NCBI GenBank assembly: GCA_937926445.1
Contig: CALBAK010000006.1
Span: 62,001-126,000, forward strand
Length of the DNA stretch: 64,000 bases
Reading direction: 5' to 3'
Source of the DNA: an uncultured Alphaproteobacteria bacterium
GTDB taxonomy: Bacteria > Pseudomonadota > Alphaproteobacteria > Geminicoccales > Geminicoccaceae
The position numbers and the translations under genes are program-made. Of the stretch, positions 18,976 to 27,950 are shown one piece after another (positions within the stretch are counted from its first letter, which is position 1; each line of letters begins with the position of its first letter). Below the pieces are notes generated by a model. The model saw only the letters and a list, made by a program, of their open reading frames with translations. It was not told where the DNA came from and made no database searches.

Positions 18976-19587
18976 TCAGTGGGCGAAGGGGTCGAGGCTC
19001 CCAAAGCCGGCCAGATCGAGTTCGACGCGGGTCGGGAGAAAGGCCATGCAGGCTTCCGCCAGCGCTCGCCGCTCTTCCCGCTCCAGCATCGCCTCCAATC
19101 GCTCCTTGAGTGCGTGGAGATGGACCACGTCGCTCGCCGCGTAGCGGAGCTGCGCCTCGCTGAAGCTCTCGCTGCCCCAGTCCGAGCTCTGTTCGATCTT
19201 CGAGAGCTCGACACCTAGCAGCTCCCGGCAGAGGTCCTTGAGACCGTGTCGGTCTGTGTAGGTTCGAGCCAGCTTGCTCGCGATCTTGGTGCACCACACC
19301 GGGGCGCAGCTGATCCGCAGATGGTACCGCAGCATGGCGAGGTCGAAGCGGGCGAAGTGCAGGACCTTGAGCCGCTTCGGGTCGCTCAGGACCGCCGCGA
19401 GGCGCGGCGCTGCGCGTTGGCCGCGCTCGATGCGCACAAGGTGCACGGTGCCACCGCCGTCGGTCAGCTGGACTAGGCAGAGGCGGTCGCGGAACGGGTC
19501 GAGCCCCATCGTCTCGGTATCGACGGCGACGACGGGCCCGAGTTCGACGGTCTCGGGGAGGTCGCCTCGATGGAGCACCGGCGTCAT
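18976..19587 (-). CDS. rnd: Ribonuclease D, short form
   Basis: A 203-residue DEDD-type 3'-5' exoribonuclease with motifs VVAVDTETMGLDP (Exo I), LKVLHFARFDLAMLRYHL (Exo II) and YAASDVVHLHALKERL (Exo III). It lacks the HRDC domains of the E. coli enzyme, the common alphaproteobacterial situation. It trims tRNA and other small RNA 3' ends. ATG 19587 was chosen over an in-frame GTG three codons upstream. It lies 41 bases downstream of tRNA-Leu on the same strand, a fitting neighbour. Confidence 0.92.
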   Translation of the reverse strand: MTPVLHRGDLPETVELGPVVAVDTETMGLDPFRDRLCLVQLTDGGGTVHLVRIERGQRAAPRLAAVLSDPKRLKVLHFARFDLAMLRYHLRISCAPVWCTKIASKLARTYTDRHGLKDLCRELLGVELSKIEQSSDWGSESFSEAQLRYAASDVVHLHALKERLEAMLEREERRALAEACMAFLPTRVELDLAGFGSLDPFAH

Positions 19588-19628
19588 CGCCGCCACGCCA
19601 CGAGCCGCCCGGCCGCCTCCACGGCCGG

Positions 19629-19715
19629 TGGTGCCCAGGAGAGGACTCGAACCTCCACGCCCTTGCGGGCGCTAGCACCTGAAGCTAGTGCGTCTACCAA
19701 TTCCGCCACCTGGGC
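19629..19715 (-). tRNA. tRNA-Leu(CAG)
   Basis: On the minus strand GCCCAGG (19715-19709) pairs with CCTGGGC (19639-19633), followed by discriminator A and an encoded CCA. The D-arm GGCGGAATTGGTAGACGC, an anticodon stem CTAGC/GCTAG with loop TTCAGGT (anticodon CAG), a long class II variable arm (CGCCCGCAAGGGCG) and the T-arm GGAGGTTCGAGTCCTCT are all present. It reads the CUG leucine codon, which this GC-rich genome uses heavily. Confidence 0.97.
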
Positions 19716-19726
19716 TTCGGACGGCC

Positions 19727-19755
19727 TCATTAGGAGCAAGCCGAGCGAGCGTCAA
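19727..19755 (-). promoter_or_regulatory. Sigma-70-type promoter of tRNA-Leu
   Basis: Reading the minus strand, TTGACG (19755-19750), a 17-base spacer and TAATGA (19732-19727) lie so that transcription would begin about 5-7 bases before the mature tRNA 5' end at 19715. Both hexamers are close to consensus. Confidence 0.65.
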
Positions 19756-19808
19756 CGGCCGCCCGAGGGCGGGCCGGCAGGTGGCCTCGAGACGAGGGAC
19801 GGGCGGCA

Positions 19809-20750
19809 ATGCGGGACGAGATCGTGACGATCTTCGGGGGGGCGGGCTTCATCGGCCGTCACCTGGTGCGGCGGCTCGCCGCGCGCGGCGCCACGCTTCG
19901 GGTCGCGACCCGATCACCGAACAGGGCGGGCCACCTCCTGCCGATGGGCGACCCGGGCCAGATCGTTCTCGTCCGCTTCGCCGAGGAGGAAGGGACGATC
20001 GCCAAGCTCGTCGAGGGTGCTTCGGCCGTGGTCAACCTCGTGGGCATCCTGTTCGAGCGGCGGGCCGGTGATTTCGAGCGGGTTCACGGCGTGCTCCCCG
20101 GACGGATCGGCGCGGCCGCCCGGGCAGCCGGCGTCGCTCGCCTGGTGCACGTCTCGGCGATCGGCGCCGATCCGGGCTCGGCGAGCCTCTACGCCCGCAG
20201 CAAGGCGCGGGGTGAGGCGGCCCTGCGGGCGGCCTTCCCGGAGGCGGTGATCCTCCGGCCCAGCATCGTCTTCGGGCCCGAGGACAATTTCTTCAACCGG
20301 TTCGCCGCCATGGCTCGGATAGCTCCGGCATTGCCCCTCCTCGGGGGCGGGACGACGCGCTTCCAGCCGGTGTATGTGGGCGACGTGGCGGAGGCGATCC
20401 TGGCCGGGCTCGAGCGGCCCGAGACGGCCGGGCGGACCTACGAGGTCGGCGGGCCCAAGGTCTACTCCTTCAAGGAGCTGCTCGAATACGTGCTGCGGGT
20501 CACCGGCCGCCGACGGCTGCTCCTGCCGCTTCCGTTCTCGCTCGCCCGGCTGCAGGCGCGTCTGCTCGAGCTCTTGCCGAGCCCGCCGCTCACCCGCGAC
20601 CAGGTGACGCTCCTCGAGCGCAACAATGTGGCGAGCCCGAGCGCGGCGGGCCTCGCGGAGCTCGGCATCACGCCGACGCCGCTCGAGGTGATCGTCCCCG
20701 ACTATCTCGCCACGTACCGTGCCTGGGCGCCCACCCTGCCGATGGCGTGA
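19809..20750 (+). CDS. Complex I NDUFA9-subunit-like NAD(P)-binding protein
   Basis: A 313-residue atypical short-chain dehydrogenase fold. The N-terminal dinucleotide motif is IFGGAGFIGRHLVRRLAARG; HVSAIGADPGSASLYARSK carries the modified active-site region, and RPSIVFGPEDNFFNRFA is a family signature. In mitochondria the homologue (NDUFA9) is an accessory subunit of NADH dehydrogenase. In alphaproteobacteria the protein is widespread and thought to act on complex I or quinone metabolism. No complex I genes are nearby. It stands alone, divergent from tRNA-Leu. Confidence 0.88.
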   Translation: MRDEIVTIFGGAGFIGRHLVRRLAARGATLRVATRSPNRAGHLLPMGDPGQIVLVRFAEEEGTIAKLVEGASAVVNLVGILFERRAGDFERVHGVLPGRIGAAARAAGVARLVHVSAIGADPGSASLYARSKARGEAALRAAFPEAVILRPSIVFGPEDNFFNRFAAMARIAPALPLLGGGTTRFQPVYVGDVAEAILAGLERPETAGRTYEVGGPKVYSFKELLEYVLRVTGRRRLLLPLPFSLARLQARLLELLPSPPLTRDQVTLLERNNVASPSAAGLAELGITPTPLEVIVPDYLATYRAWAPTLPMA

Positions 20751-20751
20751 A

Positions 20752-20768
20752 AGTCCCGATCGGGGACT
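20752..20768 (+). terminator. Hairpin just after the NDUFA9-like gene
   Basis: AGTCCC and GGGACT pair around a five-base loop, two bases after the stop codon. It probably marks the end of the upstream transcript. The following bases are GTCGCG, not a T-run. Confidence 0.35.
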
Positions 20769-20822
20769 GTCGCGTCGGCTCTACTAGGGGAAGTCCTCCG
20801 GCATCTGCGCCGTCCGCGGGCT

Positions 20823-20850
20823 TTGTCGACGGAGTCTGTCTCGATATGGG
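20823..20850 (+). promoter_or_regulatory. Possible promoter of the gltDB operon
   Basis: TTGTCG (20823-20828), a 16-base spacer and TATGGG (20845-20850) lie about 100 bases upstream of the gltD start and upstream of the leader hairpin. The match is moderate, and no NtrC or -24/-12 element was recognised in this gap. Confidence 0.3.
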
Positions 20851-20904
20851 ACCGTTTCCGTCCGAAGCTATTTACAGCCGCGGTGGCGAGCGCTAAGCGC
20901 AGTG

Positions 20905-20932
20905 TCCCGCGGGGCGGCGAGCCCCCGCGGGA
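20905..20932 (+). promoter_or_regulatory. Strong stem-loop in the gltD leader
   Basis: TCCCGCGGGG and CCCCGCGGGA form a perfect ten-base-pair stem with an eight-base loop, ending 20 bases before the gltD ATG (20953). In the mRNA this would be very stable and close to the ribosome-binding site. It may attenuate translation or transcription, or protect the message. In-frame starts at 20902 and 20932 lie in or beside the stem, which argues for 20953 as the real start. Confidence 0.5.
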
Positions 20933-20952
20933 TGTCGCGCCTCGGGGGAACG

Positions 20953-22410
20953 ATGCCCGCCAAGATGATGCAATTCGTGTCGATCGAGCAGCGCCTACCG
21001 GACAAGCGGGCGGTCGCCGAACGAACGCACGATTTCGCCGAAATCTACAGTCGGTTCACGCCGGAGCGGGCGCGCGAACAGGCGGCACGCTGTGAGCAGT
21101 GCGGCATTCCCTTCTGTCAGGTGCATTGCCCGCTGCACAACAACATTCCCGACTGGCTCATGTTGACCGCCGACGGGCGGCTCGAGGAAGCCTACGAGCT
21201 GGCTTCGGCGACCAACAACATGCCCGAGGTGTGCGGCCGGATCTGCCCCCAGGACCGGCTCTGCGAGGGCAACTGCGTGCTCGAGAAGGGGTTCCACTCG
21301 GTCACGATCGGTGCGGTCGAGCGGTTCATCACCGACACCGCCTTCGAGCGCGGTTGGGTGAAGCCCGTCCGACCGCTGCGCGAGCGGAAAGAAAGTGTCG
21401 GAATCGTGGGCGCCGGACCGGCCGGCCTCGCAGCGGCCGAGCAGCTCCGAAAGCAAGGTTTCCAGGTCCACGTCTACGACCGCTACGATCGCGCTGGCGG
21501 TCTCCTCATCTACGGGATCCCCGGCTTCAAGCTCGAGAAGCCCGTCGTGCTGCGCCGCATCCGCCACCTCGAGGAGAGCGGTGTTCGGTTCCATCTGGGT
21601 GTCGAGGTCGGCCGCGATCTGCCCTTCGCCAAGCTCCGCCGTCGGCACGCCGCGGTGCTGATCGCGACCGGCGTGTACAGGGCGCGCGACGTCGAGATCC
21701 CCGGCTCGGGACTCAAAGGAATCGTCAAAGCCCTCGACTATCTGACAGCGAGCAACCGCAAGAATCTCGGCGACCCGGTTCCCGCCTTCGACTCCGGCGA
21801 GCTCGACGCGGCAGGCAAGCACGTGGTCGTCATCGGTGGCGGCGACACCGCCATGGATTGCGTGCGGACCGCGGTCCGTCAGGGTGCCAAGAGCGTGCGC
21901 TGTCTCTATCGTCGCGACCGGGCCAACATGCCGGGCTCGGTGCGCGAGGTGCAGCACGCCGAGGAGGAGGGGGTGGAGTTCGTCTGGCTCTCCGCCCCCG
22001 AAGCCTTCGTGGGCGGTGAACGGCTCGAGGCGGTGCAGGCGCACCGGATGCGGCTCGGTGCGCCCGACCCGAGCGGGCGCCAAGCGCCCGAGCCGGTGCC
22101 GGGCTCGAGCTTCCGGTTGCCGGCCGACCTCGCCATCAAGGCGCTCGGCTTCGATCCGGAAGATCTGCCCGCGCTCTGGGGCGTGCCCGAGCTGCCGGTG
22201 ACCCGCTGGGGAACGCTGAAGATCGACTGGTCGATTATGATGACGAGCCTCGAGGGCGTGTTCGCCGCCGGCGATATCGTCCGCGGCGCCTCGCTGGTGG
22301 TCTGGGCCATCCGCGACGGCCGCGATGCCGCGGCCGCGATCCATCGCTATCTCGACGCGCGCGTCGTTGCCCATCGGCAGGGCCGGGCGGAACTGGCTCT
22401 CGCGTCGTGA
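20953..22410 (+). CDS. gltD: Glutamate synthase (NADPH) small subunit
   Basis: A 485-residue flavoprotein. The N-terminal iron-sulfur region has CEQCGIPFCQVHCPLHN and CGRICPQDRLCEGNC. The FAD site is GIVGAGPAGLAAAEQL and the NADPH site is VVIGGGDTAMDCVRTA; GVFAAGDIVRGASLVVWAI closes the FAD domain. It passes electrons from NADPH to the large subunit for glutamine plus 2-oxoglutarate to two glutamates. ATG 20953 (MPAKMMQFVSIEQ) was chosen for homology and its position after the leader hairpin. The stop overlaps an in-frame gltB GTG as GTGA. The order D-B is the reverse of the E. coli gltBD operon. Confidence 0.96.
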   Translation: MPAKMMQFVSIEQRLPDKRAVAERTHDFAEIYSRFTPERAREQAARCEQCGIPFCQVHCPLHNNIPDWLMLTADGRLEEAYELASATNNMPEVCGRICPQDRLCEGNCVLEKGFHSVTIGAVERFITDTAFERGWVKPVRPLRERKESVGIVGAGPAGLAAAEQLRKQGFQVHVYDRYDRAGGLLIYGIPGFKLEKPVVLRRIRHLEESGVRFHLGVEVGRDLPFAKLRRRHAAVLIATGVYRARDVEIPGSGLKGIVKALDYLTASNRKNLGDPVPAFDSGELDAAGKHVVVIGGGDTAMDCVRTAVRQGAKSVRCLYRRDRANMPGSVREVQHAEEEGVEFVWLSAPEAFVGGERLEAVQAHRMRLGAPDPSGRQAPEPVPGSSFRLPADLAIKALGFDPEDLPALWGVPELPVTRWGTLKIDWSIMMTSLEGVFAAGDIVRGASLVVWAIRDGRDAAAAIHRYLDARVVAHRQGRAELALAS

Positions 22411-25400
22411 GCGGCCCGGGGCGACGTGACATGAGTGGGCAGCTCGAAACGGGGGTCCAGTTCGTCGCGGCGTACGAGTCCAATCTCGAGCGCCTGCGCG
22501 CCGCGGGTCTCGACGATCTTGAGCTCGGGCGCGACTCCTGTGGCGTGGGCTGCGTCGTCGCGATCGACGGCCGCCCGCAGCGCGGGGTGGTCGAGAAGGC
22601 GATCCAGGCCCTCAAGGCAGTCTGGCACCGCGGTGCCGTGGACGCCGACGGCAAAACCGGTGACGGGGCCGGGGTCCACCTTCAGATCCCGCACGACTTC
22701 TTCCGGGACCAGATCAAGGGGCGCATGCCCGAGGCTGGCGGCCTCGCGGTCGGCATGGTCTTCCTGCCGCGCAACAACTTCGCCCAGGCCGAGCTCTGCC
22801 GAACGCTGGTCGAGAGCGAGCTCCTGCGGTTCGGCTACAGTGTGCTGGGCTGGCGCCAAGTCCCGGTGGACACCTCGGTGATCGGTGAGAAGGCCCAGGC
22901 CACCCAGCCGGACATCGAGCAGATCATCGTCGGCAATCCTCGCGGGACGAGCGAGGATGCTTTCGAGCGCGACCTCTACATCATCCGCCGCCGCGTGGAG
23001 AAGCAGGCGCTCGCCGAGAACGTCACCGACTTCTACGTCTGCTCGCTCTCCTGCCGGTCGATCATCTACAAGGGGCTGTTCCTCGCCGAGCAGCTCGCCA
23101 ACTTTTACCCCGATCTCCAGGACCCGCGGTTCGTTTCGAGCTTCGCGATTTTCCACCAGCGCTATTCGACGAACACGTGGCCGGCCTGGCGGCTCGCGCA
23201 GCCGTTCCGGGTGATCGCCCACAATGGCGAGATCAACACCCTGCGCGGCAACGTCAACTGGATGAAGAGCCACGAGACCCGTCTCTGGTCGCCGGCGTTC
23301 GGGGAGTACAACGACGACGTCAAACCCATCGTCCTGCCCGGTGGTTCCGACAGCGCGGCCCTCGACAACGTGATCGAAGTGCTGGTCCGCGCCGGCCGGC
23401 TCTTGCCGCTCGTCAAGACGCTCCTGGTGCCCCCCGCCTGGTCGAACCGGATCGCGATGCCCAAGGCGCATCGCGACCTCTTCAACTATTGCAACTGCGT
23501 CATGGAGCCCTGGGACGGTCCGGCCGCCCTCGTAGGGTCCGACAGCCGCTGGGTGATCGCGGGCATGGACCGCAACGGCCTGCGGCCGATGCGCTACGCC
23601 CGAACGCGCGACGGGCTGCTCGTGGTCGGCTCCGAGGCGGGCATGGTACCCCTCTCCGAGCAGGACATTGTCGAGAAGGGGCGGGTCGGCCCCGGCGAGA
23701 TGATCGGCGTCGACCTCGCCGCCGGTCGGTTCTACCGCGACGGCGAGCTCAAGGACTTTTTGGCAGGTCTCAAGCCCTACTCGAAGTGGGTCGAGCACAT
23801 CACCCGGCTCGATCGGCTGGTCGCCGAACGGCCCCGGCGGTTCACGACCTTCGACCGGTCCGAACTCCGCCGTCGCCAGGCCTTGTTCGATCTCTCGATC
23901 GAGGACATGGAGCTGATTCTCTCGCCCATGGTGATCGACGCCAAGGAGGCGGTCGGCTCCATGGGCGACGATACCCCGCTCGCGGTGCTCTCGAAGCGCT
24001 ATCGAGGGCTCCACCACTTCTTCCGGCAGCAGTTCAGCCAGGTCACCAACCCGCCGATCGACCCCTTGCGCGAGTGGCGGGTCATGAGCCTCAAGACCCG
24101 CTTCGGCAATCTCGGCAACATCGCCGACGAGGACCCGAGCCAAACGAGAATCCTCGAGCTCGAGAGCCCGGTCCTACTGACCTCCGAATACGACGCGCTA
24201 GTCGCTTATTTCGGCGAGGATCTGCGGGTGATCGACTGCACCTTCGCGGTCGAGGGGGAGAGTCTCAAGGACGCGCTCGAGCGAGTGCGGCGGGAGGCCG
24301 AGGAGGCGGTTCGCGAGGGGGCCCGCGACATCGTGCTCACCGACGAGCGGGTGAGCCGCGAGCGAGCGCCGATCCCGATGATCCTCGCCGCCGGTGCCGT
24401 CCACAGCCATCTGGTCCGTCAGGGCCTGCGCTCGTTCAGCTCGATCACCGTGCGCTCGGGCGAGTGCCTGGACGTCCACTATGTCGCGGTGTTGATCGGC
24501 GTCGGCACGACCGCGGTGAACCCGTATCTCGCCGAGGCTGCGATCGCCGATCGGCACGACCGCGGCCTGTTCCCCGGTCTGTCGCTCGAGGACTGCCTCA
24601 CCCGGTACAAGGAGGCCCTGAATCAGGGTCTTCTCAAGATCATGTCGAAGATGGGGATCTCGATCATCTCGAGCTACCGGGGCGGCTGCAATTTCGAGGC
24701 GGTGGGCCTGTCGCGCTCGCTCTGCCGCGAATATTTCCCCGGGTTGATCACGCGGATCTCGGGAATCGGGCTCACCGGGATCACCAACAAGGTCCTGGCG
24801 ATGCATCGGCGCGCCATGGGCGAGGCGGAGCCTCCTCTCTCGATCGGCGGCTTCTACCGCTACCGCCGGGGTGGCGAGGCGCATGCGCTCGAGGGCCGGT
24901 TGATCCACCAGCTCCAGCACGCGGTCGCGACCGACTCCTATCAGGCGTACAAGAAGTTCGCCGAAATGGTATACAGTCAGGAGCCGATCGCCATCCGCGA
25001 CCTGCTCGACTTCAACCGGGTTCTACCGCCCGTCCCGGTCGAAGAGGTGGAAAGCATCACGGAGATTCGCAAGCGTTTCGTGACTCCGGGCATGTCTTTG
25101 GGTGCACTCTCGCCCGAAGCGCACGAATGCCTGACCATCGCGATGAATCGGATCGGCGCCAAGTCCGATTCGGGCGAGGGGGGCGAGGGCCGCGAGCGCT
25201 ACCAGCCGCGGCCGAACGGCGACAATCCCAACTCGTCGATCAAGCAAGTCGCCTCCGGTCGCTTCGGGGTCACCGCCGAGTATCTGAATGCGGCCAAGGA
25301 GCTCGAAATCAAGATCGCCCAAGGCGCCAAGCCCGGCGAGGGTGGTCAGCTCCCGGGTTTCAAGGTGACCGTCGAGATCGCGCGCCTGCGGCATGCGACA

Positions 25401-26963
25401 CCGGGCGTGACCCTGATCAGCCCGCCGCCGCACCACGACATCTACTCGATCGAGGATCTCGCTCAGCTCATCTACGATCTCAAGCAGATCAACCCGGACG
25501 CGCGGGTCTGCGTGAAGCTCGTCTCCGAATCCGGCATCGGAACGATCGCCGCCGGGGTCGCCAAGGCCAAGGCCGACGTGATTTTAATCTCCGGTCACGT
25601 GGGTGGGACCGGTGCATCGCCGCAAAGTTCGATCAAATATGCCGGTACACCTTGGGAGCTCGGCCTCTCCGAGGCGAACCAGCTCCTCACCTTGAACCGT
25701 CTGCGCCATCGCGTTGTCCTGCGCACCGACGGCGGCATCAAGACCGGTCGCGACGTGGTCATCGCGGCACTCCTGGGTGCGGAGGAGTACGGCATCGGCA
25801 CGGCGGCCCTCATCGCGATGGGCTGCATCATGGTTCGCCAGTGCCATTCGAATACCTGCCCCGTAGGCGTGTGCACGCAGCGACCCGATCTGCGCGCCAA
25901 GTTCGAGGGCACACCCGAGCGGGTGGTGAACCTCATGTCGTTCATCGCCGAGGAGGTGCGCGAGATCCTCGCCTCCCTGGGGCTGCGATCGCTCCAGGAG
26001 GCGATCGGCCGCACCGACCTTCTAAAGCAGGTGAGCCGGGGTTCGGCCGATCTCGACGACCTCGACCTCAACCCGATCCTGGTGCGGGTGGATGCGGGCC
26101 CTTACCCGCGTCACTGCACCCTGATCGGCCGCAACGAGGTGCCCGATACCCTCGACGCGCAGATGGTGAAGGATGCCCGTCCGATGCTCGAGGACGGGGA
26201 GAAGATGCAGCTCCAATACAATGTCCGTAACGTCCATCGGGCCGTCGGTACGCGGATGTCGGCGCACATCACCCGCCGCTACGGAATGGATCGGCTGCAG
26301 CCGGGCCACCTCACCGTGCGGCTGCGGGGCTCGGCCGGTCAGTCGCTCGGGGCTTGGGCCGTCCAGGGCCTCAAGCTCGAGGTGTTCGGCGACGCCAACG
26401 ACTATGTCGGCAAGGGGCTCTCGGGCGGTACGATCGTGATTCGCCCGCTGGTCTCCTCTCCGCTGGTGGCGAGCCGTAACACCATCATCGGCAACACCTG
26501 CCTGTACGGGGCGACGGCCGGCCGGTTGTTCGCCGCCGGCCGGGCCGGGGAACGATTCGCGGTCCGCAACAGCGGTGCCGTCACCGTCGTCGAAGGGTGC
26601 GGCGACAATGGCTGCGAGTACATGACGGGTGGTGTCGCCGTGATCCTCGGGCCGGTCGGCGACAATTTCGCGGCGGGCATGAGCGGCGGCATGGCCTATG
26701 TCTGGGATCCCGAGGAGCTCCTCTCCCAGCGGATCAATCCCGACATGGTGATTTTCCAGCGCCTCGAGGTCGATCACTATGTCGCGGAACTGCGTTCCCT
26801 TATCGAAGAGCACGTCCGAGAGACCGGCTCCGAACTCGCCCGTCGTTTGCTGCACGACTTTGACGTCGAGCTCGGACGTTTCTGGCAGGTCGTGCCGAAG
26901 GAGCTCCTCGACAAGCTCGCCGTGCCGGTTCGCCACGAGCCGGCACCGGCCCTGCGCGCCTGA
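22407..26963 (+). CDS. gltB: Glutamate synthase (NADPH) large subunit
   Basis: A protein of 1518 residues from GTG 22407; ATG 22431 (MSGQLETG) is an alternative. The N-terminal glutamine amidotransferase type 2 has its nucleophilic cysteine in DSCGVGCVV, implying removal of a propeptide. A central domain follows, then the FMN-binding synthase domain with GEGGEGRERYQPRPNGDN and GHVGGTGASPQSSIKYAGTP. The [3Fe-4S] cysteines are in CIMVRQCHSNTCPVGVC. The C-terminal beta-helix contains the GGTIVIRP and GMSGGMAYVWDP repeats. Together with GltD it assimilates ammonia with glutamine synthetase. Length and domain order are standard. Confidence 0.97.
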   Translation: MSGPGRRDMSGQLETGVQFVAAYESNLERLRAAGLDDLELGRDSCGVGCVVAIDGRPQRGVVEKAIQALKAVWHRGAVDADGKTGDGAGVHLQIPHDFFRDQIKGRMPEAGGLAVGMVFLPRNNFAQAELCRTLVESELLRFGYSVLGWRQVPVDTSVIGEKAQATQPDIEQIIVGNPRGTSEDAFERDLYIIRRRVEKQALAENVTDFYVCSLSCRSIIYKGLFLAEQLANFYPDLQDPRFVSSFAIFHQRYSTNTWPAWRLAQPFRVIAHNGEINTLRGNVNWMKSHETRLWSPAFGEYNDDVKPIVLPGGSDSAALDNVIEVLVRAGRLLPLVKTLLVPPAWSNRIAMPKAHRDLFNYCNCVMEPWDGPAALVGSDSRWVIAGMDRNGLRPMRYARTRDGLLVVGSEAGMVPLSEQDIVEKGRVGPGEMIGVDLAAGRFYRDGELKDFLAGLKPYSKWVEHITRLDRLVAERPRRFTTFDRSELRRRQALFDLSIEDMELILSPMVIDAKEAVGSMGDDTPLAVLSKRYRGLHHFFRQQFSQVTNPPIDPLREWRVMSLKTRFGNLGNIADEDPSQTRILELESPVLLTSEYDALVAYFGEDLRVIDCTFAVEGESLKDALERVRREAEEAVREGARDIVLTDERVSRERAPIPMILAAGAVHSHLVRQGLRSFSSITVRSGECLDVHYVAVLIGVGTTAVNPYLAEAAIADRHDRGLFPGLSLEDCLTRYKEALNQGLLKIMSKMGISIISSYRGGCNFEAVGLSRSLCREYFPGLITRISGIGLTGITNKVLAMHRRAMGEAEPPLSIGGFYRYRRGGEAHALEGRLIHQLQHAVATDSYQAYKKFAEMVYSQEPIAIRDLLDFNRVLPPVPVEEVESITEIRKRFVTPGMSLGALSPEAHECLTIAMNRIGAKSDSGEGGEGRERYQPRPNGDNPNSSIKQVASGRFGVTAEYLNAAKELEIKIAQGAKPGEGGQLPGFKVTVEIARLRHATPGVTLISPPPHHDIYSIEDLAQLIYDLKQINPDARVCVKLVSESGIGTIAAGVAKAKADVILISGHVGGTGASPQSSIKYAGTPWELGLSEANQLLTLNRLRHRVVLRTDGGIKTGRDVVIAALLGAEEYGIGTAALIAMGCIMVRQCHSNTCPVGVCTQRPDLRAKFEGTPERVVNLMSFIAEEVREILASLGLRSLQEAIGRTDLLKQVSRGSADLDDLDLNPILVRVDAGPYPRHCTLIGRNEVPDTLDAQMVKDARPMLEDGEKMQLQYNVRNVHRAVGTRMSAHITRRYGMDRLQPGHLTVRLRGSAGQSLGAWAVQGLKLEVFGDANDYVGKGLSGGTIVIRPLVSSPLVASRNTIIGNTCLYGATAGRLFAAGRAGERFAVRNSGAVTVVEGCGDNGCEYMTGGVAVILGPVGDNFAAGMSGGMAYVWDPEELLSQRINPDMVIFQRLEVDHYVAELRSLIEEHVRETGSELARRLLHDFDVELGRFWQVVPKELLDKLAVPVRHEPAPALRA

Positions 26964-26978
26964 GCGCGATCGTTTCCG

Positions 26979-27950
26979 TCAGGAGGTCGAAAGGGGCTCG
27001 AAGAGGGCCTTGCGGATGTGGGCGAGGCGCGGCGGCTCCTCGGCGAGGAAGGGGAGCGGCCGCGTTTCGCGAATAGCCTCGAGGCCGAGCTTCGCCACGA
27101 GCAGGGCGTTGCCGGCCCCCTGACCCGCCCTCGCGGAGAGCGAGGCGAGAAGCGAGGCGCCCGCGTGCTCCAAGGTCGCCTGGGTGACGAGGTCGGCCAT
27201 TCCGGCGAGCGCGGCGTTGCGGAGGCATTTTCGGAAAAGCGCGAGGCTCGCGGCGGGACCGGGCGCCATGCCGTATAGACGGGCGATCGCCTCGAGCAGA
27301 TGCAGGGTGCGCCAGAACACGACGAGACCGTCGAGGAGGCCGAGCGGGCTCGCCGCGGTGAGGAACCCGATGTCGCGTGCGCTCTCGAGCACGAGCCGGT
27401 AGGCGCGCCGGTCGAGGGGGGCGAGAACCGTCCGCTCGAAGAGGACGAGCCGCTCGCCGTCGGCCAGGGCATCGCTGGCGCGCCCGCGGAACGTCCGGAC
27501 GGCCCGGCCAGCTTCGTTCGGACTGGCGAGCTCCCGCCCGATCGCCTCGAGCAACCCGGGTGCCTCGCCGTGCAGCTCGGAGCCCGCGAGGCGGGCCGCG
27601 CGATCGCGCAGCTCGGCCCGACGGGCGAGCCGTCGCATGTCGCGGAGCTCGCGGCCCACCAGGGCGAGCGAGGAGGCCCCGACGAGCACGAGGAAGGCCG
27701 CGAACGGCCAGCCGAGCCAGGGGCTCTCGCTCACCAGGTCCCGGACGTAGAGGACGCATTGGAGGACGAGGAGTCCGAGGAGCCCGGTGACGAGAAGAAT
27801 GCCGAGCCGGCGTCGGCGTCCGGGTCGATCGGGCAGCGGCTGCTCGACGGAAGGTGGCAGAGCGGGTTCGGGCTCGGCCTCCGGCAGAATGCGGGCCGCT
27901 GCTGGATCGAGCTCGAAAGGTGGCGGAGGCGGGCGGCGCTGCTCTGTCAT
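26979..27950 (-). CDS. DUF697/YcjF-type membrane protein
   Basis: A 323-residue protein that begins MTEQRRPPPPPFELDP, a proline-rich cytoplasmic leader. Two transmembrane helices follow near residues 55-75 (LGILLVTGLLGLLVLQCVLYV) and 85-105 (PFAAFLVLVGASSLALV). The C-terminal DUF697 part includes ASPLGLLDGLVVFWRTLHLL and IARLYGMAPGPAASLALFR. It matches the YcjF family (TIGR01620) and is paired with ycjX, as in other proteobacteria; the function is unknown beyond an association with envelope stress. ATG 27950 overlaps the ycjX stop as ATGA. Confidence 0.85.
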   Translation of the reverse strand: MTEQRRPPPPPFELDPAAARILPEAEPEPALPPSVEQPLPDRPGRRRRLGILLVTGLLGLLVLQCVLYVRDLVSESPWLGWPFAAFLVLVGASSLALVGRELRDMRRLARRAELRDRAARLAGSELHGEAPGLLEAIGRELASPNEAGRAVRTFRGRASDALADGERLVLFERTVLAPLDRRAYRLVLESARDIGFLTAASPLGLLDGLVVFWRTLHLLEAIARLYGMAPGPAASLALFRKCLRNAALAGMADLVTQATLEHAGASLLASLSARAGQGAGNALLVAKLGLEAIRETRPLPFLAEEPPRLAHIRKALFEPLSTS

